Assembly (NCBI RefSeq): GCF_958295425.1
Contig: NC_081151.1
Span: 13,252,606 to 13,316,605 of the forward strand
Direction: 5' to 3'
DNA length: 64,000 nucleotides
Origin: Solea solea
Taxonomy: Eukaryota; Chordata; Actinopteri; Pleuronectiformes; Soleidae
Positions 32,701 to 42,232 of this stretch are shown in pieces. How positions within the stretch are numbered: position 1 is the first letter of the stretch; the number at the start of each line of letters is the position of its first letter. The notes under the pieces were generated by a model that saw only the letters and a program-made list of their open reading frames with translations, was not told the origin of the DNA and searched no databases. A program made the translations under genes and the position numbers.

Positions 32701-35700
32701 AAGTCTCCCTGTTGGACACCGAAGCCTTGTCACATTAAATTACACACTACAGGCCACCATGGTCGTATGCTGGATTTAAGTTAGCCTAATATATGGCTTT
32801 TAGTCAGAGAAAGACTACATTTGCCAGTATGCAGTCCACAGCAGCCCACTAGAACATCACAAGAACATAGAATTGTTTATCTAAACCCCTACACCACTTT
32901 GTTCACTTTGTTTCCAGGGTTAGAGTTAAGCAAAACAAATGCATGAAACAGTTGTGCAGCTTTTCCTCATCATCAAATGACTTACTCAGGGGGCCACAGA
33001 AGATACACAGTGAAAGAGACATGATATAAAGTTGCGTCTATCACATCTGTCATTGCATGACATTAAGGAATTTCCAGCAGAAAACAAATTCTACCATCAA
33101 CCACGGTTGAAGTCACTAAGATTGCTGTGCCCCAGCATTATAGTTTTGTCCAACATTATCCAAAGTTTGTCCGGCAAGATATAGTATATCAGTGATGTTG
33201 ATTCCAACTTACATGTATGAACGAAAACACGCCTATAGCATCACACCCTTCACACTGACTGAGTAATGTTAGTGATAGCACTATACGTTTAAACGCTGGA
33301 GGATATGTCAAAGTAACAGGCTGCATGAAACAACACCAGTAAATTCACAGCACATTTCCAAGCCACCACATTTTCTAAAAAGCACACAGCATCTCTGGTA
33401 TACAGTTGACGGATCATCACATGACTAATATCACTCAGCCCATACATCAAACCATTTGGTTGACAGACTTTGCCCTCTGCGTGGATTAACATCGAGCTTA
33501 ATGTGTTATCTTACCCAGGATTAAGAGCAATAATACAGCAAAACACATCAGTCACAATCATGGCAAACACATGCATCTGTGTCCGAGAATATGTGGAACT
33601 GATGGCATGATCAGAGTTTACAGTACAAAGGCTGTGAGATTTGACAGACTTTGGATGTTTACAGGATGAGGTGAAAGAAAGGGAAATAAAGAAAGAAAAT
33701 AAAAGATATCATAACGCAAAAAGACCAAACAACAGTGTTGACAACTTGGTGACTTTGTCGAAATATTTTTTGACTTTACAGACACCTGACGACTTTTTTT
33801 TCCATCAAAAAAAGCGACTTGCGACAAGCTAGTCACGACTATCTGGCATAATAAACTACTGACTGACCCGTCTTTCACCGTTTCAAGTCCTCCAAAAGGC
33901 TGTTTCCGTGTGGACGAAATGATAAAAAAAGAGTTTCACCTACACCTGTTTCTGTGTGGACTGGCCCTTTGTTCCAAAAAAATGTTTGGACAATAGTGGT
34001 GTGAATTTTTATACCTGATCCACAGCAATATTTGTCAACTTAAGATTTTAGTGCATTACTTTTAAATGTAAACAAATGTCTGTTATGATCAAAACATTGT
34101 CAAATGAGTTCACACAATAATGATTAAGCCTATCATGCTTGAGTATGACTGAAAACACAAAGAAATGTCTACAAAGTTTCCAAAGTAAAAAAAAAACTCT
34201 TTTAAAAAAATTTTAATGCCTTGTTTTCACAGTGTTTTGTGGGATCTTGCCTACATTTTAAGGTGGAATATTAAAACTTTTGTTCTGTTATTTATATTCT
34301 GTGAATCATATGACCTTTGGCATTGTGTGATGGTGTTGGTGACCTGTGTTGTCCTGCAGCTGTGTTAGTATTGTTGCACTAGCAAAAAATGTATTAAATT
34401 GGTTTTTGATGTCAAAATGGCTGCGGTTCAAAGGGCCCATTCACTTCAACCTTGCATGTGTTTAGACTGTGGATGGAAGCTGGAGTATCTGCAGAAAACA
34501 TGTAAGCAGAAAGGCGAGGCTAAACATTACACCACCTAAAATGTGTGTAGCATAAAATGATAACCTTAGACTATTATAGAAATGTTTCTTTCAGGTTTCA
34601 AACATCTGCACTGAAGAGTCATTTCTATCAATGTATGGAGTCAGAGGCAGGTGGTAGTTGCACCATCAATTTCATATACCTCAGCTGAAACCAGTCGACT
34701 CTTTATGTTACTCTTGAGAAAGGTGAAGCAGCGCAGTTTGGATAAAGTCTGGAGATTAATGCATGAATCCATATCTATGATAATTTAGTCAGAACATATT
34801 TAAATTCTATGCTCTGCAAGAACACTGTGCTTGGAAACACCATTCGGAGAATCCATTCAAGTAGCACGCTGCCAAAAGCTTTGTGATTATAGTGGGTCAC
34901 TGTATGAATCATAAAGCCACTCATGCTTAAGGGACACAAAACAAAAGCAATGAAAAAACAACTAGAACACTCAGAGAGCACTAACCTCTGCAAAGGTTTT
35001 ACACCTGTTTTACAAACCAGAACCTCAAATGTTTACATTTTGATCCACTGGATCAAAAGACTTTCTGGATCGGAATAGAACTTTCACTCACTCACTCACT
35101 CACTCACTCAATGCTAACTCGACCCATACACCGGCTTCTCTCTCCTCACACACACATACACAGTGCTGCTTGCTCTCTCTCTCTCTCTCCATGCGCGTAC
35201 ACTTGCCACAGCATTCTTACAACAGTAGTTTACACAAATTCATCTTGCGGGCCAGATTGGACCTTCTGGTGGGCCGGTTCTGGCCCGCAGGCCATACGTT
35301 TGACACCCCTGATTTAGAGTGTCCAATTTACCTAATCCCCATAATGCAATATGGGGATTAGTTTTTTGGACTGTGGGGAGAACCTGGAGAAATCCCACAT
35401 ACACACAGGGAGAACATGACAACTCCATGCAGAAAGGCTGCTATTCTTGCTGCAAAGGCAAGAGTGCTCACCACTACACCAACTGTAAGCCCCTGAATAG
35501 AACTTTACCTGCTTATAGGTTAAAATTAATCCTGCACTGTTACTGTCACTGAGACATTCACATCTAAATTGATGGAAAATCTGTAATCTGGATCAGATCC
35601 GGATTTAATTGAGATGAGTTTTTTTTTTTTTTTACAGTTTTGCCCATCATAATTGAGAATTATTTCTTGAAAATTCAAAATGAATGGGTAGATTCATACC

Positions 35701-38088
35701 AAGTTTATTGTGAATAATTGGGTGATCATTTTATTCTCATTTCATTGCTTACAACAATAGACTACAGGAGCATACATATAATATTGTTGGTTACTATTAC
35801 TATTAATGATACAGCCCATGGACAAGTGGAAGAGCAAGTTACCCAATCCCCATTGCTCATTGTTAATTGGACACTCATTGACCCCAGCCATGAGAGGAAT
35901 GTCACACTGTGGACGAGATGATAAAGGTGATAGTGTCGATGATGATTGTTTTGATGATGTCATTCTCAAATACACCTGTTACGCAATTATTCCTGGTCTC
36001 TAGCGCTCCAATATCTTTTTCTCTCATTTCCTCACACCTCACCTTCACTAACCCCCTTCCCTTCCCGCTCATTTCTCTCCTCTCCTACCTCAACTGGTCA
36101 AGGCAGATGTTTATACACTTTGAAACTGGTTCCGTCAGCGAGTTCTTCCTGGTAGTTTTTTTTCTCTCTCTCTCTCCACTGTCACAAATTTTTTATTTTT
36201 ATTATTTATTTATTTATTTATTTTTTTTAGATACTTTATTAATCCCCTTAGGGAAATTATTCTCAGTCTCAGAGTGACTGATATTCTCTGCATTTGACCC
36301 ATCCTAGAATTAGGAGCAGTGGGCCACACTGAGTAGCGCCCGGGGAGCATTGGAAGTTGGGTACCTTGCTCAGGGGTACCCCAGCCCTTTTTTCGGCCGG
36401 GTGGGGATTTGAACCAGCAACCTTCCGGTTACAAGTCTCTGTGAAAATGTAAGGTTTTGAGGATTCCATATTATGTGTATCTAAGTCAGTTTGATGGAGG
36501 GTCTCCTATCAACCCAAAAATATCACACAATCATTGTTGTTTGGCAGATTCTTGCATTTGCTGCCACAACTTGTGGACCTGCATTTTCACTCATGGTATG
36601 ATCACTGGAGTGGTACAAGTGTCATATTGTGTTTTCCGTTGACATGTGAGCAGCTAAGCAGATATTGAGTTTTTGTTTCTGTGTCATTGTGATCAATAGT
36701 AAATGTCTTTCTGTGTGCAAAATAATGCACACTAAAGCACATGTGGGGATGACTGGGCTCTTACCTCCAAATGCTGGTCTCATGGTGAAATCATGATCGT
36801 CTACTTTGAGCAGTTGCTCTGTCTTGGTTTTGTGAGACTTGGTCACATCTGGAGGCTTCTTTGCCAGAGAGCTAGAGGAGGATGAAAGTAGTCAGTCAAG
36901 AACTAAGAATACCGGTCCATCAACAACTACATAAGTGATTGTTAAGGCGACATGCAACTATTGTCTTTGTTGACACATAAAAATGTTAGCAAGCAAAAGC
37001 AAATGGACTGGATTTATGGCCTAGACTTGCTTTTCAAGTCCTACTGACACTTAACATGCAACCATTCACACACTCTTTAAGCTGTGAGTGCAGTGTGAGA
37101 ATTTCTGATTAGTGTGATTTGTCCTTGCAAATCCCATATGACCATATAATGTTTTAGAGCAAAGCTTCTCAAAACCTCACCTAAAATTATGTCCAGCTCT
37201 GTACATTAGAAGAATAATTCATCCCAGTTAGCAATAAGTAATCATAATCTAACCATTTTAGTCATTATTGACAAGCTTTATGTCATTAAAATGTAAATAA
37301 CAACAAAGTGAGACATCATATTTTGACATATTTTAGTATTTTTAATTTAGTTTAGAAAATACAGTATGTTTACTTTGGCAAGCACTGTTTTAGAGAAACA
37401 TTTATGCCGGGGTTTATTTGCATATGAGTCTGCTGTTAAACACTAGTTTTTATATAATACAATCCCGACCATTGTCCACAAAGTTGTGCAAAAAAGGTTG
37501 CATGTCACATGAACCAAAAAAACAAACAACATTTCCACACCAAATGTAATGTTCCATTACTCATTATGTTGCACTATCACTTTTGTAAAGACAGTCAAAT
37601 AAAAATACCAATTGCCCACAGACTATAATACGTCCAAGTGTAATGTTTCACAAACATGTAACAAAAAGAAAAATTGTAGTTGATTTGAATAAGAAATTAA
37701 ACGTTTTTCTATTAAAACAGTTATATCTGTGTTGTAAATTCAAACCTTAATAATAACATTTAGAAACATTTAAATAAACAAACCCATTAGATTAAAATCT
37801 ACTGTAGATTTAGATTGATTCCACATGGACCAGCAATTACATATCCTACTGCTTTATGTACTTTGACAGTCAACTTGTTTTAAAAAATATTACATTACAT
37901 GCTGCCCATGCAGGAAAGTGTATCCCCTTTTTCTGTTATATTATGTTCTCTGTGTCCTGTACTTACTTGGCATGCTTCTGAGTCTCCACAGCGCTGCTCC
38001 ATCTCCGCACCCGGTGGCTGTATTTACGGCACTCATGGGTAACAAACAGAAACAAAAGTAAAATCAGAGATTTGGTCAAATAAGCCAT
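19840..38088 (-). CDS. gabrr2: GABA-A receptor rho2 subunit, complete
   Basis: Pentameric GABA-gated chloride channel subunit of the rho (GABA-C) class, at the cell surface of retinal and other neurons. Nine exons join in frame: 38088-37967, 36871-36765, 26718-26651, 26344-26121, 25204-25122, 21664-21524, 20787-20635, 20466-20258, 20163-19840; 476 residues (family about 465-490). Seen in order: signal peptide at about 1-20; agonist loops with Tyr202, Phe244, Tyr245, Thr248 and Tyr251 at the rho aromatic-box positions; Cys-loop Cys181-Cys195; M1; M2 [14 protein letters not shown] with Ser298 at 2' and Thr302 at 6'; M3; a cytoplasmic loop rich in Lys and Thr; and C-terminal M4 ending NLIYWSAYC. 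Ser at 2' and [19 protein letters not shown] favour rho2 over rho1 (Pro) and rho3. Met1 (38088) is chosen by homology; in-frame upstream ATGs at 38109 and 38136 could add 7 or 16 residues. Poly(A) candidates are at 19792 and 19532. Confidence 0.96.
20258..20466 (-). CDS. gabrr2: gabrr2 exon 8: M2 and M3, residues 300-369
   Basis: Acceptor GTCCAG|GCATTA, donor CTCAG|GTTTTT. Encodes the pore helix [19 protein letters not shown] and M3 ([20 protein letters not shown]). Confidence 0.95.
20635..20787 (-). CDS. gabrr2: gabrr2 exon 7: M1 and start of M2, residues 249-300
   Basis: Acceptor TTTCCAG|GCTGGT, donor CCTGG|GTAACA. Encodes [15 protein letters not shown]1 ([17 protein letters not shown]) and PARVSLG with Ser at the 2' pore position. 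Confidence 0.95.
20955..21240 (-). mobile_element. CR1/Rex1-like LINE C-terminal remnant
   Basis: Minus-strand broken frame with a [16 protein letters not shown] segment, then [19 protein letters not shown], matching the end of fish Rex1/L2-like LINE proteins (RRYRSL-type block followed by an aromatic FFPQA-like motif, here mutated). Lies in gabrr2 intron 6. Confidence 0.5.
21524..21664 (-). CDS. gabrr2: gabrr2 exon 6: loops B and C, residues 202-249
   Basis: Acceptor TTTGCAG|ATGCCT, donor CACAG|GTACAC. Encodes [18 protein letters not shown] and ends in loop C FYSSTG. Confidence 0.94.
22625..22870 (+). mobile_element. tRNA-derived SINE
   Basis: GGCTTGCAACCGGTAAGGTC is followed by the polymerase III B-box-like GGTTCAATCCC, then a body with GGGGTGCCCCTGAGCAAAGC. 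Same family as the minus-strand copies at 36225-36440 and 47297-47487. Confidence 0.72.
22908..22990. repeat. (ATCT)n-(AT)n microsatellite
   Basis: ATCT units run into AT and then AGAT/ATAT in gabrr2 intron 5. Confidence 0.9.
22991..25121 (-). other. gabrr2 intron 5, no coding sequence seen
   Basis: AT-rich DNA. It contains a (TCTTA)n LINE-tail-like stretch around 23060-23250 and MITE-like sequence from about 23993 (TTTAAAGGGACAGTTCAGGT). Confidence 0.45.
25122..25204 (-). CDS. gabrr2: gabrr2 exon 5: Cys-loop, residues 174-202
   Basis: An 83-nt exon, the canonical length in this family. It encodes the disulfide loop [15 protein letters not shown]. Acceptor GAACAG|AGTGAC, donor GCT|GTGAGT. 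Confidence 0.94.
25741..26065 (+). repeat. Abundant teleost interspersed repeat, + orientation
   Basis: CGGTGATTCAGTGGGTAGCA, TTGTTGCCTCACAGCAAGAA and GGGTGTACCCCACCTGTCAC; the same family as 7905-8130 and 55882-56228 in the opposite orientation. Lies in gabrr2 intron 4. Confidence 0.65.
26121..26344 (-). CDS. gabrr2: gabrr2 exon 4, residues 100-174
   Basis: Acceptor TCCCCAG|GACTTC, donor CTGAG|GTCAGA. It contains the hallmark [32 protein letters not shown] (loop A) and [16 protein letters not shown] segments. Confidence 0.96.
26651..26718 (-). CDS. gabrr2: gabrr2 exon 3, residues 77-99
   Basis: A 68-nt exon, the usual length for this position in GABA-A genes. It encodes [20 protein letters not shown] and VDM. 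Acceptor CGACAG|GTCCTG, donor ATG|GTAACA. Confidence 0.94.
26719..28934 (-). other. gabrr2 intron 2, right-hand part before the TTAA element
   Basis: Repeat-derived and AT-rich. Around 28080-28200 lies another copy of the tRNA-like teleost repeat (GAATTCGAACCAGCAACCTT on the + strand). An inverted pair near 27940-27985 (CATTCAGTGG / CCACTGAATG) marks a small hairpin. No exon seen. Confidence 0.45.
29516..30091. mobile_element. hAT MITE nested in the TTAA element
   Basis: Ends are CAGTGTTGCCAGAT and its inverted copy ATCTGGCAACACTG. The flanks GATGCAGA (29508-29515) and GACGCAGA (30092-30099) are an 8-bp target duplication with one mismatch. The empty site is seen intact in the other copy of the host element near 57330. 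The insert carries a 57-bp (CT)n tract. Confidence 0.85.
29661..29717. repeat. (CT)n microsatellite
   Basis: 57 bp of perfect CT repeat within the nested hAT MITE. Confidence 0.97.
30268..30790 (+). mobile_element. LINE C-terminal fragment and 3' tail
   Basis: The + strand gives [20 protein letters not shown] and HRSFLPV, the end of a fish CR1/Rex1-like LINE protein. A 3' UTR follows, ending in the tandem ATCTTATCTCATCTTATCTT tail. Confidence 0.65.
30791..36224 (-). other. gabrr2 intron 2, left repeat-rich part
   Basis: No exon recognised. Contents: copies of the CGGCTTCTCCCT family (30902-31040, 31979-32115), the end of a hAT MITE (TCGTTTGACAGCACTA-like, 31138-31191), two related short segments (31070-31125 and 32350-32400), and part of the common teleost repeat plus a CAGGGGTGTCAAAC-type MITE fragment at 35240-35490. 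Confidence 0.5.
35086..35110. repeat. (ACTC)n microsatellite
   Basis: About six perfect ACTC units. Confidence 0.9.
36225..36440 (-). mobile_element. tRNA-derived SINE, minus strand
   Basis: The minus strand begins ACTTGTAACCGGAAGGTTGC, then the B box GGTTCAAATCC, and runs to the tail TTTCCCTAAGGGGATTAATA and AAGTATC followed by an A/T tract. The same family is inserted in the LINE at 47297-47487. Confidence 0.8.
36765..36871 (-). CDS. gabrr2: gabrr2 exon 2, residues 41-77
   Basis: Acceptor CCTCTAG|CTCTCT, donor GGAG|GTAAGA. Encodes [20 protein letters not shown] and [12 protein letters not shown], the rho-specific N-terminal segment. Confidence 0.93.
37967..38088 (-). CDS. gabrr2: gabrr2 exon 1: signal peptide, residues 1-41
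   Basis: [20 protein letters not shown] is a hydrophobic signal peptide, close to the rho2 start as recalled. Donor CCAA|GTAAGT, phase 2. Confidence 0.92.
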
Positions 38089-38796
38089 CTTGATGGTGCA
38101 AATCCACATTTGAGACCCTTGCACGCGCCTTTCCATTGGTTCATACCAGCAGAGCTCAACAGGCAGCGCATGGTTTGCAACAGAGGATGGATGCAGCGTC
38201 ACTCATGGCATCAGACTGGGGATGCAGGAGAGGAGTGAGCGTGATTGCAATCTACACTTACTCAATAGGGAAACCAAGGGGGGAGGGGGGGGTTGAACAT
38301 CTGTAGCCTACACACACACACACACACACAGAGATGCACATGGATTATTTGCAGCCTGGTATGACACAACAAGAGAGGCAGATTACCCCTCTCTCTTGTA
38401 AATAAAGCCATAGGAATCACGTTTCACTGAACTCATGGACACGATGGAGCAGTGAAATGATGCAACTGCTACGTTGCAGTGGGTTTTCCCTCACAGGACC
38501 AATGAATAGGCCCTGTGTTGCCATAGAGCAAACCTGGCAGCAAAACATGACATTGACTGGTAGAAAATTATTTACTATTGAATGTAAGTCATTTTTGCAA
38601 TATTTTTTATCAGTGCAGTGAACCAAAATGTACCCAGCTTAGTTATTAGTGGGTTATAGTGGGTCTTGAAGATATTGCAGATGGGCCTCATAATGGGCTT
38701 CTGGGGCAAAATACAATGCCTGGTGAAAAAAGCCACTAATATTGTGTTGGAAAGCCTGTAGTTTTTATTAAGGCACGCATTCACCATGGCATTGTT

Positions 38797-38918
38797 TCAT
38801 TAAAGGTAGGGTGGGAGATAATTATCTGGAGCTTTTTTTACTGTATTAGTTAAAATCCTCTTCACACCCTGAATGCAACCTGCTGTTTTTCCAGGATCTC
38901 CCACCCTACCTTTAATGA
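38797..38918. mobile_element. 122-bp foldback MITE
   Basis: Perfect 23-bp terminal inverted repeats (38797-38819 and 38896-38918), core AAAGGTAGGGTGGGAGAT. The element abuts the retroviral remnant. Confidence 0.8.
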
Positions 38919-38929
38919 CATTTATTTAT

Positions 38930-41410
38930 TTATGGCTGAGTTTTCCTCCATGGTCCTGTAGGAGGACAGATGTCATGCAACCGTCTTTAACATTCACAGT
39001 TTGAGTAAATGGTCTGGTTGGATCAGGCAGTCCAAGAGTGGGAGAAGTCTGAAGAGCTAATTTCATATTAAGAAATGCTTCCTCAGCTTCAGGATTCCAT
39101 TAATTTTAACCACAGTTGTGAGATCTCACAGTGGCTTGCATAGTTAATAATAAAAGTCCTGCAACATGAACTCATGACATCATTTGTTTCTTTGTTTGTG
39201 GTTTTGGAATTTTCTGAATTGCTTCAATGCGTTTTGGGGACAAGGTGTTTCCTTGTTCAGAGATAACGTGATAACGAATTTGTGACAAAATGGTGTAAGG
39301 ATTTTGGACATATGGAGCCCGTGGTTGCACAGCAGCATTCACAGCCTGCAAATCCTGTACAAAACGCCTTTCTGTAGGTTGACCTTCATCTCTGATTTTC
39401 TAAACAGGGAAAATAGATGTGCGCACAGGAGAATTCTCACATGGAATAATTATTCCAGCATCCAGTAATGATTTAAACACTGGTCTTATTCCATCAATAG
39501 CTTCTCTTTTGAGAGGATACTGCTGTTGGCATAGTCTGTAATGTGATTTAGGAATAATGGTAACAGGATCACAATTAGTCCAACATCATATTTGTGTTTT
39601 GCCCACAGTGATTGTGGAACTGTTTTCAATGCAGGAATGGCATTTGCTTCCTCTTGTGAAAGGAATGAATGAGACATCGAATTAATTTCGCTTGGAATCA
39701 GATTTAGTCTGCGCTCTGTGTCAGTTGTAATTGTGTCTGCAGCTTTAAAAAAGTCACATGATACAGAATATTGTGCATTAGTTGGTTTCCAATCACTTGC
39801 ATGTTCAGCCTTAGAAGCTTTTAGTTCCAAATCTTTCCACTCACTATGCTCATGTCGAGAAAGTGAGATGTGTGGTGTTGAATCAATAGCGCCAAACAAG
39901 CAGAAAGCTATCATGAGAGTCCCAGCATATGGTGAGTGACACCATAACATCAGTAGTGTGTTTATTCCAATTCATTTCCAATTGTGAAACATGTCTCATA
40001 GTCAACGTGTTTTTGCTCACGTCGTTTGTACTGATTTTCTTTTCACTTGGAGGGCTCTTCTTTCTGTAGCAAACAGAGGAACATGTCTTCCACTCTTTTT
40101 TTCTCTTTTAGTTTCTCTCTTTTCTTGGAAACGCCTTTCTTCTTCTCGGAGACGCTCTTTCTTTTCCTCTTTCTCTTTAGCCTGTTCTGCGAGGTGTGTC
40201 TCTGCATGTAAAGCACGGCGTGCCAGTTCAGAGAGGCGTGCTAAATGATATTGAACGCATGAGACTTTTACAGCAGATGAAATCTCTGGCAGGAGTCCTT
40301 GTACGAAAAATATACACATAATCCCCTCCCATGTCTCTTTTTCCCCATGTTCGTAGTTATCGGGATGTCTGACACCACTATGTAGGTCATATATCTCCAT
40401 GAGGCGAGACAAATATGTACTTGGGTCCTCATCTTTCTTTTGAATGCACTTCGCAAGTGTAGTCATGTTAATTGACACAGGAAATATAGTCAGTATGGCA
40501 TCAGCTGCGCCTCTCACAGCACCGCAGTAGGCAGCGTTGCCTGCGTCATCCCAGTCGTGGTGGACACATCTCTCCCCTCCTTTCATTTTGTCTAAGAGTT
40601 TGTGGAAGTCAAGAGTGCCCATCTCGTGTTTGTAACAGGCGTCTAATTTCAGACATTGTTGGTCTGAAATCATTACAGAAAGTCAGAAACTGTATAACAA
40701 AAGACCAAGGCCTATAAACCAGTACAGGTACACCATCCGGTCCCACCACCTCCATCATTGGAAGTTGGAAACTTCTTTCTGCTCCTCCTGCGGCTTCCCA
40801 AGAAGAGGAGGAAGAGGAGGGAGCATTTTCAGGTGCAGACGGCTGCGTTTGTTCTGTCCTGAAGGTCCTTCCCGTCCTCGTTTGGGCTGGAGGAGGTGGC
40901 TGGAGTAATGGAACGTCTGGAGTGCTGCTTGATGGCTGCACCTCCTCGTCATACGCCGGAGGGAGTGGCTGTTGGAGTGGTGGTGGGAGCATGGCTGCTC
41001 GTTGAGGTGCTGGGATGGGGCCGGGCTGACGACGTTGGGATCCAGTGTTTGAGCAGTCAGCAGTGATAGCTGCGAGTGTGTGTTCTCAGACAGTGAATCA
41101 TTTTTTATCAGGCAATGCATTTGTAACCTCTTTGTCCTCTTTGTCTTTTTGACATTTTTCTCTTTTTGCTAATTCTCTCCTTTCCCTTGTTTCAGCTTGG
41201 GTTTTCCACATATTGAATATTTTTCTATGTTTTTTCATATCTCGACACACTTTCACTTTCACCGATCTTCCCCTCATACATTTTTCCTCTTTTTCGTCAA
41301 TTTTTTCTTCCAGCTGTTTAAGTTTTATCAGGCTTAATGAGCCTTGTTTAGGAAACCCACACATTCCACACTCCAACAATGCAACAGACTTACACTTTCT
41401 GATCCCCACT
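38930..41410 (-). pseudogene. Endogenous retrovirus gag-pol remnant (epsilon/gamma-like)
   Basis: A dead retroviral insertion read on the minus strand. From right to left: a charged matrix-like segment (41409-41098); a Pro-rich region with a PPAY-type late motif (about 40992-40880); a capsid N-terminal part; a capsid C-terminal part with a major-homology-like region and a highly charged Glu/Arg helix (40673-40017); then reverse-transcriptase N-terminal and later palm/connection pieces (about 39650-38930). At least two frame changes and several stops break gag. Nucleocapsid zinc knuckles and protease are missing between 40017 and 39650, and part of RT is deleted near 39280. No env was seen. 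Confidence 0.75.
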
Positions 41411-41429
41411 TCTTCCTCATGACATCTAC

Positions 41430-41700
41430 CATTGGCCCCTCAGGCTCGGACACTTCAGCTGCAGAGTCTCCATCTCGGTTGCGGAAGGGTGTGTGGGTCA
41501 CACTCGGACAGTGAATGTGAAACTGGCACGGCTTTGTTCATGTGGCTTGGAGCCCCATGGCCGGAGCTCTGTGGCCCCCGGGTTCCCCCAAAACCGCAAA
41601 AAGAAGAAGGAGAGAACAGGAGAGTTTTATAGGGTTTACAAGTGGGGTGCCATAAAACAGAGACTGCCAATGAGATTCAGTGATACTGACCCCCTGGAGG
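41430..41700 (-). repeat. Possible retroviral 5' LTR/leader remnant
   Basis: Directly upstream of the gag remnant on the minus strand is CCTATAAAAC (TATA-like, about 41632-41623), then a G-rich TTTTGGGGGAACCCGGGGGC where a primer-binding site would be expected. No second LTR was found, so this is inference. Confidence 0.3.
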
Positions 41701-42084
41701 TTTCTTGACCTACTGAATAAATAAATACTGACTTTTTTGTATTTGTTCTTCTTCTGTTTTTTAGACTCTCTTAATTATGGACAGACTGAACAGTGGGAAT
41801 GAAGTTCAATTAATCAACTGACAATAATGTTGTTGCACGGTTCTGAACTGGTGCAACAGGTTTTGTTGCACAACAGCAGAGAAAAAAAATTGGTTGTTGT
41901 TTCTTTGGTTGCATAGTTATGCTCATAATTAAACAAATTATAATAATTGTGAGATGTAATACTTAATTGTTTTATGTGTTGTGTGCTTATATCCATACAT
42001 GGAATATTTACTTTTACATCCAATACAATCTATTCCACATATAACAAAAGGTAGATAAGTTAAATTAAAAGAATACAGAATTGT

Positions 42085-42160
42085 ACTTCCTCGTTCAATT
42101 CTATTACACAGAGAGGAAACACCCATGCAGAGGCACGACAGATAAAGAAGTGATGGGAAT
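42085..42160 (+). promoter_or_regulatory. Conserved upstream block of GIMAP gene A with ETS-like site
   Basis: TTGTACTTCCTCGT contains GAGGAAGT on the reverse strand, the PU.1/ETS-type core, followed by ACAGAGAGGAAACACCCATG. The block is conserved upstream of the second GIMAP gene at 58590-58660. A role in leukocyte expression is inference. Confidence 0.3.
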
Positions 42161-42210
42161 AAACATAGATCATACATCACAAGACACACGGACAACAAGA
42201 TCAGTTCAAC

Positions 42211-42232
42211 ATGAGTAAGGAGAAATATCAAG
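42211..42232 (+). CDS. GIMAP A exon 1 (22 nt)
   Basis: ATGAGTAAGGAGAAATATCA then AG|GTAAGAG; phase 1. Identical in the paralogue at 58735-58756, which supports it as the true start; the exon-2 frame has no better conserved Met at this position. Confidence 0.85.

Noticed and set aside
40017..40673. Capsid-like frame considered as an active host gene (domesticated gag)
   Set aside because: Neighbouring gag parts are frame-broken and no promoter or splice structure is visible; kept as a retroviral remnant, with a test suggested.
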